A DNA stretch of 64,000 bases from Massilia niastensis DSM 21313 (GTDB taxonomy: Bacteria > Pseudomonadota > Gammaproteobacteria > Burkholderiales > Burkholderiaceae_D), in contig NZ_KB908092.1 in the NCBI RefSeq assembly GCF_000382345.1, positions 51,175 to 115,174 of the forward strand. Direction: 5' to 3'. This document shows, one piece after another, positions 1 through 6,544 of the stretch; positions within the stretch are counted from its first letter, which is position 1; each line of letters begins with the position of its first letter. The position numbers were made by a program, and so were the translations under genes. The notes under the pieces were generated by a model that was not told where the DNA came from, did not search any database, and saw only the letters and a program-made list of their open reading frames with translations.

Positions 1-991
1 CGGTCACGTTCTCGCCGATGCAGCGGGTCTGGCAGTCGGTCACGACCTCGAACGGATCCTTGCCCGTGCGGCTCTTGTAGCGCAGGCCGGCGATGTAGAA
101 AGCCTTGTCCGGGCCGCCGTCGTTGAGCTGGTAGCGTGCCGCCAGTTCGGCGTCGCCGATCTTCCTGCCGCTGGTGTTGAACACGCGCTCGACCGCCGTG
201 CCGGTGAAGATCTCGCGGCTGACGGTAGCGTCCGAGCGGTAGACATAAGGCATCTTGGCCTCGACTTCCATCCGGTTGCTCAGGCCGGTACGGATGGTCA
301 GCGCCCCGGTGAAGGTATTGCGCTTGATTTCACGCACGTCGACCAGGCCGATCAGGAGCGCCGGGATTACGGTGTAGCCGACCAGCGCCACCCGGTTGCT
401 CGAGGAGTAGCCGAATTGCAGCGAAGGTTCGAAGATGAACTTGCCGCGCGGCGTCAGCACGCCCGGCTGCTCGAACAGCGGCGCCACTTCCGGTGGGCGG
501 TTCTCGCGCTGGCGGGTGGACGTGTTTTGCTGCTGCGCCTGGACCGGGTCCTGGGCGGCGGCGGGGCGGGGCGCCGCCGGGTTGGTCGGCTGGACGACCG
601 GCGGCTGCGCCACCGGGGCCTGTCCGGTGCCGGCGCCGCCGGTGCCGCGCTGTTCGGCCAGGACGTCGGCACCCATGCCGGGCAGCAGCAGGATGCTGTC
701 GGTGGCCGGCCGGGCCCGCGGTCCGGCCGCCAGTCCGGGGCGCTGCGCCGCCGCGTCCGGCGTGGCGTCTCCCTGCAGGCGCTGGAGCTGCGCGCGCTGG
801 GATTTCACTTCCTGTACCAGTTTGTCGACGAGGGCGCGCTGTGCGGCCAGCTCCGCCTTCATGACCGCCAGTTCCTGTTCCGTGGCGGCCGGGGCGGCGC
901 CGGCCGTGGGTTGCTGCTGGGCGAATACGGACGGCGTCAGCAGGGCTGCCGCGAGTCCGGCGGCTCTGAGCCGCGCGACATGTGGGGACAT
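1..991 (-). CDS. FapF-like outer-membrane beta-barrel protein (3' part outside window)
   Basis: The reading frame is open from the ATG at 991 to the left edge, so about 330 N-terminal residues are seen and the C-terminus is missing. In order it shows a signal peptide (residues 1-24, ending VFAQ), a heptad-rich coiled coil (about 35-75, with ELAVMKAELAAQRALVDKL), a Pro/Gln/Ala linker (about 80-190), then a barrel-like region starting TPRGKFIFEPSLQFGYSSSN and continuing with RTGLSNRMEVEAKMPYVYRS. Coiled coil plus linker plus barrel is the architecture of FapF, the porin that exports Fap amyloid subunits in Pseudomonas. A GGAG sits 8 bases before the ATG. It follows the FapE-like gene by 30 bp in the same direction, which supports an operon. 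A different outer-membrane transporter is possible because the barrel is incomplete here. Confidence 0.75.
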   Translation of the reverse strand, partial: MSPHVARLRAAGLAAALLTPSVFAQQQPTAGAAPAATEQELAVMKAELAAQRALVDKLVQEVKSQRAQLQRLQGDATPDAAAQRPGLAAGPRARPATDSILLLPGMGADVLAEQRGTGGAGTGQAPVAQPPVVQPTNPAAPRPAAAQDPVQAQQQNTSTRQRENRPPEVAPLFEQPGVLTPRGKFIFEPSLQFGYSSSNRVALVGYTVIPALLIGLVDVREIKRNTFTGALTIRTGLSNRMEVEAKMPYVYRSDATVSREIFTGTAVERVFNTSGRKIGDAELAARYQLNDGGPDKAFYIAGLRYKSRTGKDPFEVVTDCQTRCIGENVT

Positions 992-1021
992 CCGGTTTCT
1001 CCAGAGTGATGATTAATAATA

Positions 1022-1579
1022 TTACAAGTTTCCTGCTGAGCGCACCAGCGCATCATGAATTGTTGACTGGATATTGAGGTCTTTCAGCAGGGACATGCTG
1101 TTCACCGTGGAGGTAATCGTGGTATAGGCACTGATCGTCTGGTCGTTCAGGCTGTTCTGGATCACCGTGGCGCCGTTCCCCAGGGCGAGGTCGGGCGCCG
1201 CGAAGTTGTTGTTGCCAATCTGGATCAGCCGGCCTGCGCCGATGGCTTCCTGCGCCAGGCGCGCCTGGTCGGCAGTCATGGTGGTCAGGTCGGGAATGGC
1301 GATGTTCGTGCGTGACATGACTTCGCCATTGACCGAGACCACGCGCTCGATGCCGAGCGCCAGCGTCAGTCCGCCCGGGACGTCGAAGCCGCCGCGGGTG
1401 TCCTCGAGCGCGTCGGCTGTCACCGGCGTGCCGAAGGCGGAAAGGTCCGACTCGCCGGCGTCGCCGACACCCGCCTCGGCTTCGCCGGCCCCCGAGGCAT
1501 GGACCGCCGGCATCGTCCCGGCTGCGCCGAGAAGCGCGGCCAGCAGGGCGGCCGCGCGTACAGTGTGAAACCAGCGCAT
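1022..1579 (-). CDS. Secreted FapE-like protein of the amyloid locus
   Basis: A 185-aa protein with a clear signal peptide (MRWFHTVRAAALLAALLGAA, cleavage near VHASG). An acidic Glu/Gly/Ala stretch follows, then a compact C-terminal half containing GLTLALGIERVVSVNGEVMS and ATVIQNSLNDQTISAYTTI. The VIQNS string recalls the VIxQNSG motif of the two upstream secreted proteins. I chose ATG 1579, which has AAGGA 8 bases upstream, over an in-frame TTG at 1594. Its place between the C39 peptidase and the FapF-like gene matches the D-E-F order of Pseudomonas fap operons. I infer a secreted accessory or minor fibril component; the sequence alone would only say exported protein of unknown function. Confidence 0.7.
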   Translation of the reverse strand: MRWFHTVRAAALLAALLGAAGTMPAVHASGAGEAEAGVGDAGESDLSAFGTPVTADALEDTRGGFDVPGGLTLALGIERVVSVNGEVMSRTNIAIPDLTTMTADQARLAQEAIGAGRLIQIGNNNFAAPDLALGNGATVIQNSLNDQTISAYTTITSTVNSMSLLKDLNIQSTIHDALVRSAGNL

Positions 1580-1590
1580 ATGAATTCCTT

Positions 1591-2268
1591 TCAAAAATCG
1601 CCAGGGCCGAATTTCGGCAGCGTGGCGCTGAGCTGGTCCTGGTACATGCCGACACCCAGCGGCGCCCTTGGTGCGGTGCGCCAGTCGTCGGGGGCATTGA
1701 AGGCAGCCTGGCTGCGGTGGCTGTGGATGACGAACAACAGCTTGTTGCGCCAGATCTCCCGGAAGCGATCCAGGCTCACGATCCGGTTGCCGGTGGATGG
1801 GTCGCCCATCAGGATGCGGCCGTCCTCGGCGCCCTTGATGACGACAAAATGGTTGTAGCCGCGGTCGGTGACCAGGACGATGGCAGGCAGCTTTTCAGCG
1901 ATCAATTTCTCGATCGGAAGCTGGAAACCGTCGCCGCGGAAGCCGCGCGAGGCAAGGAAGCGCTGCATGTCGAGCAGCGAGAAACCCTGGCGCTTGATCT
2001 TGTCCTGGTCGCCCTGGGTGAACATCTGTTCGAAGACGGTCTGCTCGCTGGTCGGCGTGCCGTAGTGGTGCGTCAGCAGGGTGGCGAGTGCGGCCGAGCC
2101 GCAACTGTAGTCGTACTGCTGGCGCGTGGTGCGCTTGAACTTGATGTCCTTCATGCTGGTGACGGGCACGTTGACGCGCTGCCCCACCGCCAGTTCGATA
2201 GCGGGCACCGGACGGGCCGGCGCCAGCAGGGTGCCGCACAGGGCGGCGAGGAGAAGTCCTCGTTTCAT
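1591..2268 (-). CDS. C39-family peptidase, FapD-like
   Basis: A 225-aa exported protein: signal peptide (MKRGLLLAALCGTLLAPARP), then a single C39 papain-like domain. The catalytic Cys is in YDYSCGSAALATLL (about residue 56), the His in YNHFVVIKG, and the Asp/Asn position in GDPSTGN. C39 enzymes usually cut double-glycine leaders and are fused to ABC transporters. Here there is no ATPase, and a stand-alone secreted C39 domain is typical of FapD, the periplasmic protease needed for Fap export. The ATG lies 1 bp after the TAG of the upstream small secreted protein, so the two are probably translationally coupled. Family assignment is firm; the role in amyloid processing rests on context. Confidence 0.85.
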   Translation of the reverse strand: MKRGLLLAALCGTLLAPARPVPAIELAVGQRVNVPVTSMKDIKFKRTTRQQYDYSCGSAALATLLTHHYGTPTSEQTVFEQMFTQGDQDKIKRQGFSLLDMQRFLASRGFRGDGFQLPIEKLIAEKLPAIVLVTDRGYNHFVVIKGAEDGRILMGDPSTGNRIVSLDRFREIWRNKLLFVIHSHRSQAAFNAPDDWRTAPRAPLGVGMYQDQLSATLPKFGPGDF

Positions 2269-2269
2269 A

Positions 2270-2659
2270 CTATTGCATGTGCAGGTTGATGACGGTTGCG
2301 TTCTGGATCAGGACGTTCGCGCCGCTGTTCTGAATCACCACCGGAAGGCCCGAGGAATTCGCGAACGAGCCGCCCTGGATGACGTTCATGCCAGTGACGA
2401 CATTGGTCGCGCTGTTGTTGCCGACCCCGCCACTGAGGGTGGCCGAGGCCTCGTTGTTGATTACATCGGAGCCGCCGCGCTGGCCGGCAAGCTGTGTGGT
2501 GTCGGCCTTCTTGCCCAGGGACGGATCGTCCGTGACAGGCGCAACCCGCACCTCGGAAAGGAAACCGACCTTGACGGGCAGTTGTTCCGGTTCGGCGGCC
2601 TGGACAGCCAGTGACAACGACGCCAGCGCTGCCAGCAGGTAGGGAGTAGTCCGCTTCAT
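2270..2659 (-). CDS. Small secreted protein with VIxQNSG motif, putative minor amyloid subunit
   Basis: A 129-aa protein with a signal peptide (MKRTTPYLLAALASLSLAVQ, cleavage near AEPEQ). The start is ATG 2659, with an in-frame upstream ATG at 2686 that would precede the signal peptide. The mature part is Asn/Ser/Gly rich (LSGGVGNNSATNVVTGMNVI) and ends with LPVVIQNSGANVLIQNATVI. That closely matches the C-terminus of the large upstream repeat protein (VISQNSGLSSLIQQSVNVQ). The pair looks like two related subunits, as FapB and FapC are in Pseudomonas. No Cys is present. Function is inferred from motif sharing and operon position. Confidence 0.65.
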   Translation of the reverse strand: MKRTTPYLLAALASLSLAVQAAEPEQLPVKVGFLSEVRVAPVTDDPSLGKKADTTQLAGQRGGSDVINNEASATLSGGVGNNSATNVVTGMNVIQGGSFANSSGLPVVIQNSGANVLIQNATVINLHMQ

Positions 2660-2716
2660 CGTGCTCTCGCTTGAAAAAGCCGTCACGCGGCCGGAGCCGC
2701 GTGACGGCAGTTGGTG

Positions 2717-4606
2717 TTACTGGCCGCCGACGTTCATGTTCGACTGGACGTTGACGCTCTGCTGGATCAGCGAGGAGAGGCCGGAGTTCTGGCTGATCAC
2801 CATGATGCCCGCAGCCGACTGGGCGGTGCCAGTCATCGCGTTCGACATGTCGAACGCGCCGGTGGTCACGTTGTTGGTGCCGCCTGCGCCGCCGGTGCCC
2901 GCGCCGCCTGCGCCGCCGTTGCCTGCGCCAGCGGTGTTGGTGCCGCTGCTGCCGCCTGCGCCGCCGGTGCCGCCTGCGCCGCCCGCACCGCCTGCGCCGC
3001 CGTCGCCGCTGCTGGTGTCACCGGAGGACGCCGTGCTGCTCGCGTCGCCGTTGGTGGCCGCGCCGCCTGCGCCGCCCGCACCGGCAGTGTTGGACGCCGC
3101 ACCGCTCGCGCCGCCTGCCGCGCCCGCGCCGCCGGTTGCGGTGCCGGCAGCGCCTGCGCCGCCTGCTCCGCCTGCCGCACCGCTGCCTGCCGCGCCTGCG
3201 CCGCCTGCCGCGCCGTTGCCTGCGCCGCCTGCACCGCCAGTGCTGGTCAGGGCTGCGCCTGCGCCGCCTGCACCGCCGGTGGCAGCGCCGCTAGCCGCGC
3301 CGGAACCGGTGGTGTTGGTGGCTCCGCCGCCTGCGCCGCCTGCGCCGCCTGCGCCGCCGGTCGAAGCACCGGCAGTGTTGGCGTTACCGCCAGCGGTTCC
3401 TGCGCCACCGGTCTGGGTATCGGCGCCATCGCCGCCATTGCCGTTGCCGCCGCCGACACCGACGCTCACACCAACCTGGAGCGAGCCGCTCGCGCCGCCG
3501 CCGCCGCCGCCGCCGCCGGCTGCGCCGCCGGTTGCGCTGCCGCCGCCGCCGGAGCCGCCATCGCCGCTACCCGCGCCGCCGCCGGTGCCGCCGTTGCCGC
3601 CGGCCAGGTAGCCGGTACGGCCGCCGTCGCCGCCGACGCCGAAGCCGCCGGAGCCGCCACGGCCGCCAAAGCCCGAGCCGCCTTTGCCGCCATCTCCGCC
3701 GCCGCCGCCGACCGCGATCGCGTTGCCGCCCGAGCCGCCACGGCCGCCGTCGCCGCTGCTGGCGTTGCCGGTGGCGCCGCCGTAGCCGCCGTTGGCGCCG
3801 TTGGCGTCGCCGACCGATGCGCTGCCGCTGCGGGCATCGCCGCCCTTGGCGTCGCCGCTGGAGCCGCCGCGTGCGCCGTCACCGGCATAGCTGTTGCCGC
3901 CGTCCCCGGCGATGCCGACGGCCTTGCCGCCATCGCCGTCACCGCCTTTCGCGCCATAGCCCTTGCCGCCGTTGGCGTCGCCGCTGTTGGTGGCGTAGTT
4001 GCCGATGTTGCTGATCTCGTTGCCGATCACGGCGCCCTTCAGGATGCTGGTAGCCGTGGCGGTCGAGGTGTTGAACGAGTTGGTGATCGAGGAAGTCGCG
4101 GTCGAACCGTTGTTGGCCGCTGCAGCGCCCAACGCGGAGGCGGCATCGCCCTCGCTGTTGTTCTGGCCCGAATTGTCGGTCGTCTTGGTGTAGGTATCGT
4201 TGTCGTTCTTGGTAATCGTCGTCGTCTTGGTATCAGTCTCGGTATTCGAGAAAGTCTTGGTGTCGTTGTCGTTCTTGGTAATGGTCGTCGTCTTGGTGTC
4301 GTTGTCGTTCTTGGTGATGGTCGTCGTCTTGGTGTCGGTCTCGGTATTGGTGAAAGTGTTGGTCTTGGTGTCGTTGTCGTTCTTGGTGATGTTGTTGGTC
4401 CTGGTGTCGGTCTCGGTGTTGGTGATGGTCGCCGTCTTGCTGTTGTCGCTGTTGTCCGTGTAGGTGCTGTTGTCCGTCTTGATCGTCTGGTTCGACACCG
4501 CGACCGCAAGGTTGCGGTCGCCATCGATCGTATTTTCCGCAGTGCTTTGTGCATGTGCCATGCCGAATGCCAGGGCGATCGCCGTTGCCAGGATAGTGCG
4601 CTTCAT
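2717..4606 (-). CDS. Large secreted Thr/Asn/Asp-repeat and Gly/Ala-rich protein, putative major fibre subunit
   Basis: A 629-aa protein. Residues 1-20 are a signal peptide (MKRTILATAIALAFGMAHAQ). Residues 57-145 are Thr/Asn/Asp repeats alternating NTETDTKT and TITKNDNDTKT. Residues 150-207 are a Ser/Thr/Asn-rich segment with ILKGAVIGNEISNIG. Residues 208-582 are almost pure Gly, Ala, Ser, Thr and Asp (GGAGGAGG triplets). Residues 583-629 form a distinct C-terminus with MVISQNSGLSSLIQQSVNVQ. No Cys is present, so the CXXC motif reported for FapB/FapC is lacking. Alternating Thr/Asn strands and a shared C-terminal motif suggest a cross-beta fibre or adhesive surface protein. ATG 4606 has GGGGAG upstream; an in-frame ATG at 4672 would lie almost at the sigma-54 promoter and is rejected. 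I know no close named family. Confidence 0.7.
   Translation of the reverse strand: MKRTILATAIALAFGMAHAQSTAENTIDGDRNLAVAVSNQTIKTDNSTYTDNSDNSKTATITNTETDTRTNNITKNDNDTKTNTFTNTETDTKTTTITKNDNDTKTTTITKNDNDTKTFSNTETDTKTTTITKNDNDTYTKTTDNSGQNNSEGDAASALGAAAANNGSTATSSITNSFNTSTATATSILKGAVIGNEISNIGNYATNSGDANGGKGYGAKGGDGDGGKAVGIAGDGGNSYAGDGARGGSSGDAKGGDARSGSASVGDANGANGGYGGATGNASSGDGGRGGSGGNAIAVGGGGGDGGKGGSGFGGRGGSGGFGVGGDGGRTGYLAGGNGGTGGGAGSGDGGSGGGGSATGGAAGGGGGGGGASGSLQVGVSVGVGGGNGNGGDGADTQTGGAGTAGGNANTAGASTGGAGGAGGAGGGATNTTGSGAASGAATGGAGGAGAALTSTGGAGGAGNGAAGGAGAAGSGAAGGAGGAGAAGTATGGAGAAGGASGAASNTAGAGGAGGAATNGDASSTASSGDTSSGDGGAGGAGGAGGTGGAGGSSGTNTAGAGNGGAGGAGTGGAGGTNNVTTGAFDMSNAMTGTAQSAAGIMVISQNSGLSSLIQQSVNVQSNMNVGGQ
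2861..3985 (-). repeat. Gly/Ala-rich coding repeat tract
   Basis: About 1.1 kb of GCC/GGC/GGT-type triplet repetition encoding residues 208-582 of the putative fibre subunit. The unit is short and imperfect (GGAGGAG, GGDGG, GGNGG). It begins with charged variants (GGKGYGAKGGDGDGGK) and becomes almost pure Gly-Ala towards the 3' end. Such a tract is prone to replication slippage, so its length may vary between strains and may be mis-assembled from short reads. Confidence 0.85.
4172..4438 (-). repeat. Thr/Asn/Asp coding tandem repeats
   Basis: This segment encodes residues 57-145 of the putative fibre subunit. Two interleaved units recur: NTETDTKT (three near-copies) and TITKNDNDTKT (four near-copies, one opening with N-I-T-K). 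At the DNA level this appears as repeated 33-39 base blocks containing GTCTTGGTGTCGTTGTCGTT. Alternating Thr with Asn/Asp resembles a beta-strand or beta-solenoid pattern. Local GC is well below the flanking Gly/Ala tract. Confidence 0.85.
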
Positions 4607-4674
4607 TATGACTCCCCTTGTGTCACTGAGTTGAGATGTCCGGCGCCGAGATGCTGCCGGTCCATCTTCCAATT

Positions 4675-4691
4675 AGCACTTGCCGTGCCAG
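4675..4691 (-). promoter_or_regulatory. Sigma-54 (-24/-12) promoter of the amyloid gene
   Basis: On the minus strand the sequence reads CTGGCACGGCAAGTGCT. Against the sigma-54 consensus YTGGCACGRNNNTTGCW it matches every defined position except one (G for the first T of TTGC), with the invariant GG and GC 10 bp apart. Transcription would start about 12 bases downstream, giving a leader of roughly 55-60 nt before ATG 4606. A sigma-54-dependent activator gene lies directly upstream, which makes the assignment much stronger. Confidence 0.8.
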
Positions 4692-4791
4692 CGCAATTCC
4701 ATGTTCCAAGTCACTGATTTGTAGGACTAATTTGATGAGCTAACGTAAGGCGCGTGGAAATTGATGAGGGTAGTCAATGGCTGCAGGAGCA

Positions 4792-4840
4792 GCTGTCTCA
4801 ACGGTGTGACAGCAGTGACACTTTTCGACAAAAGTTGTCG
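4792..4840. promoter_or_regulatory. Cluster of TGTC/GACA inverted repeats, candidate activator-binding sites
   Basis: Three overlapping or adjacent dyads lie 100-165 bp upstream of the sigma-54 promoter, the usual distance for an enhancer. GCTGTC (4792-4797) pairs with GACAGC (4808-4813). GTGTGACAGCAGTGACAC (4804-4821) is an imperfect palindrome. CGACAA-AAG-TTGTCG (4826-4840) is a perfect 6-bp inverted repeat. All share TGTC/GACA half-sites. Binding by the neighbouring VpsR-like activator is inferred. The rest of the 4692-4985 gap shows no gene. Confidence 0.45.
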
Positions 4841-4985
4841 CAGATGTGCGGGGACACATGAAGACGAACGCCTGCGTCCATGCCGTACGCATGAGTGGAC
4901 GAACGAACGGACGCGGCGGGACGCCGCGCCGGACGGCGCCCGCAAGTGTCACAAAAGAGAAAAAGGAGAGGAGAGGACGGCGGAA

Positions 4986-6320
4986 CTACGGCGAGATCGA
5001 ATGCTTGGCCATCAGGCGGTACAGCGTCATGCGCGAGACGCCGAGGTCGCGCGCGGCCTGGCTGATGTTGTTGCCGCTGCGCGCCAGGCTGTCCCAGATC
5101 GCGGCCCGCTCCGCGTTGAGGCGCGTGTTGCCGAGGCCATCCTGGACCGGGCTGAGCGGGACGATGCCCGGCAGTTCCAGGTCTTCCGGCATCAGGAGGC
5201 GGTGCTCGGCGAGCACCATCGCGCGCCGCACGCGGTTGATCAGCTCGCGCACATTGCCCGGCCAGTCGTACTGGGCCATCGCCTGCAGCGCTTCCCTGCT
5301 CACGCCCTTGAGCTGCGGGCTGCGTTCCTCGGCATACTTGTTGAAGACCAGTTCGGTCAGCAGGGACAGGTCTTCCTTGCGCTCGCGCAGCGGCGGCACC
5401 CGGATCGGGAACACGCTGAGGCGGTAGTACAGGTCTTCGCGGAAGCGGCCCGCGGCCACGGCCTGCGGCAGGTTGACGTGGGTGGCGGCGATCACGCGCG
5501 CATCGACCGCGATGGTGCGGGTGCTGCCGACACGGTAGATCACGCGCTCCTGCAGGAAGCGCAGCAGGCTGGCCTGGAGGTCGAGCGGCAGGTCGCCGAT
5601 CTCGTCGAGGAAGATGCTGCCGCCCGACGCGGCTTCGAGCAGGCCCTGCTTGTCCTTGGCGGCGCCGGTGAAGGCGCCGCGTTCATGGCCGAACAGTTCG
5701 GAGTGGATCAGCGCCGGCGCGACGGCGGCGCAGTTGATCGCGATGAAAGGGCCGGCGGCGCGCTGCGAGCGCGCGTGCACTTCCTGCGCCGCCAGTTCCT
5801 TGCCGCTGCCGCTTTCGCCCGAGATCAGCACCGGCGCGTCGACCGCCGCGATCTTGGCGATGTGGGCGCGCAGGCGCACGATGGCTTCCGAGTTGCCGGT
5901 GATGCGGCCGGCGGCGGCCGAGCGCGGGTTCGGCTGCGGGGTCTTGCCGAGCACCGCCATGCCGTGCGCGTGGCCGAGCGAATGCTGGAGCCGCAGCGGG
6001 TCCACCGGCCGCGTATGGAAATCGAACAGGTGGGTCGCGATCAGGTGGCGCAGCGCCGGCTGTTCGAGGCGGACCGGATCGAACACGCCGATCCAGCGCA
6101 CGTGATGGTGGCGGCGCAGGAAGCGCTCGGTTTCTTCGTCGCGGGTGGAGTCGCCGCTGTCGAGCAGCAGGCCGACGGCGTAATGCTGCTGCGACAGCAC
6201 CTTGCGCGCGGCGGCCACGGTGTCGACCAGGCAGACGTCCCAGGCGCGCAGCTCGCCATACACCACGCGCGCATAGGCGCCATCCTCATTCGTTACGCAT
6301 AACAAACGTTTAACAGACAC
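4986..6320 (-). CDS. VpsR-like sigma-54-dependent transcriptional activator
   Basis: A 444-aa enhancer-binding protein. Residues 1-125 form a receiver-like domain of the VpsR type without an obvious phospho-acceptor pocket ([20 protein letters not shown]). Residues about 135-370 are the AAA+ domain: Walker A GESGSGKE, the sigma-54 contact loop GAFTGA, Walker [14 protein letters not shown] and the arginine-finger region [12 protein letters not shown]. The C-terminus is a Fis-type helix-turn-helix ([20 protein letters not shown]). VpsR and the Burkholderia BerB-type proteins control biofilm matrix genes and can answer to c-di-GMP. This gene lies upstream of, and parallel to, the amyloid operon with its sigma-54 promoter, so it is the likely regulator. 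The start is a GTG with GAGG upstream. Confidence 0.85.
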   Translation of the reverse strand: MSVKRLLCVTNEDGAYARVVYGELRAWDVCLVDTVAAARKVLSQQHYAVGLLLDSGDSTRDEETERFLRRHHHVRWIGVFDPVRLEQPALRHLIATHLFDFHTRPVDPLRLQHSLGHAHGMAVLGKTPQPNPRSAAAGRITGNSEAIVRLRAHIAKIAAVDAPVLISGESGSGKELAAQEVHARSQRAAGPFIAINCAAVAPALIHSELFGHERGAFTGAAKDKQGLLEAASGGSIFLDEIGDLPLDLQASLLRFLQERVIYRVGSTRTIAVDARVIAATHVNLPQAVAAGRFREDLYYRLSVFPIRVPPLRERKEDLSLLTELVFNKYAEERSPQLKGVSREALQAMAQYDWPGNVRELINRVRRAMVLAEHRLLMPEDLELPGIVPLSPVQDGLGNTRLNAERAAIWDSLARSGNNISQAARDLGVSRMTLYRLMAKHSISP

Positions 6321-6544
6321 CGTTATCCTCGTTCATCCGATGGCATCAGGCCATGCCGACATGGTGTCATCCCTGCCGGAAGGGACTCACCTTGGGTGCC
6401 GATTTGGTGCGGCGCCTGACGGCCCTCGCACGGAAAGCGTTCCCATCATTAAACCGCATTTCGCGCTTACGCGGCGCACAAATGTTGATATTTTTCTAAT
6501 GCTCGAAACGGTTCCCTGAAGCATCAAACGGCCGTTTACGGTGA

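Noticed and set aside
4172..4438. Regular short DNA repeats that might suggest a CRISPR array
   Set aside because: They are in frame, encode Thr/Asn/Asp peptide repeats, have no unique spacers and no cas genes nearby.
1022..4606. Curli (csg) system
   Set aside because: No CsgG-, CsgE- or CsgF-like protein and no curlin SXGXGXNXAXXXQ repeat; the C39 protease and coiled-coil porin fit Fap instead.
4607..4672. Upstream in-frame start for the repeat protein (ATG 4672)
   Set aside because: It would lie at or before the predicted transcription start and place the signal peptide internally; ATG 4606 has a ribosome-binding site.
2711..4717. 668-codon plus-strand open frame, also a Pro-rich frame at 2661-3611
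   Set aside because: Both are antisense shadows of the Gly/Ala repeat gene; GCC/GGC repetition keeps all frames open. They lack a ribosome-binding site and have extreme composition.
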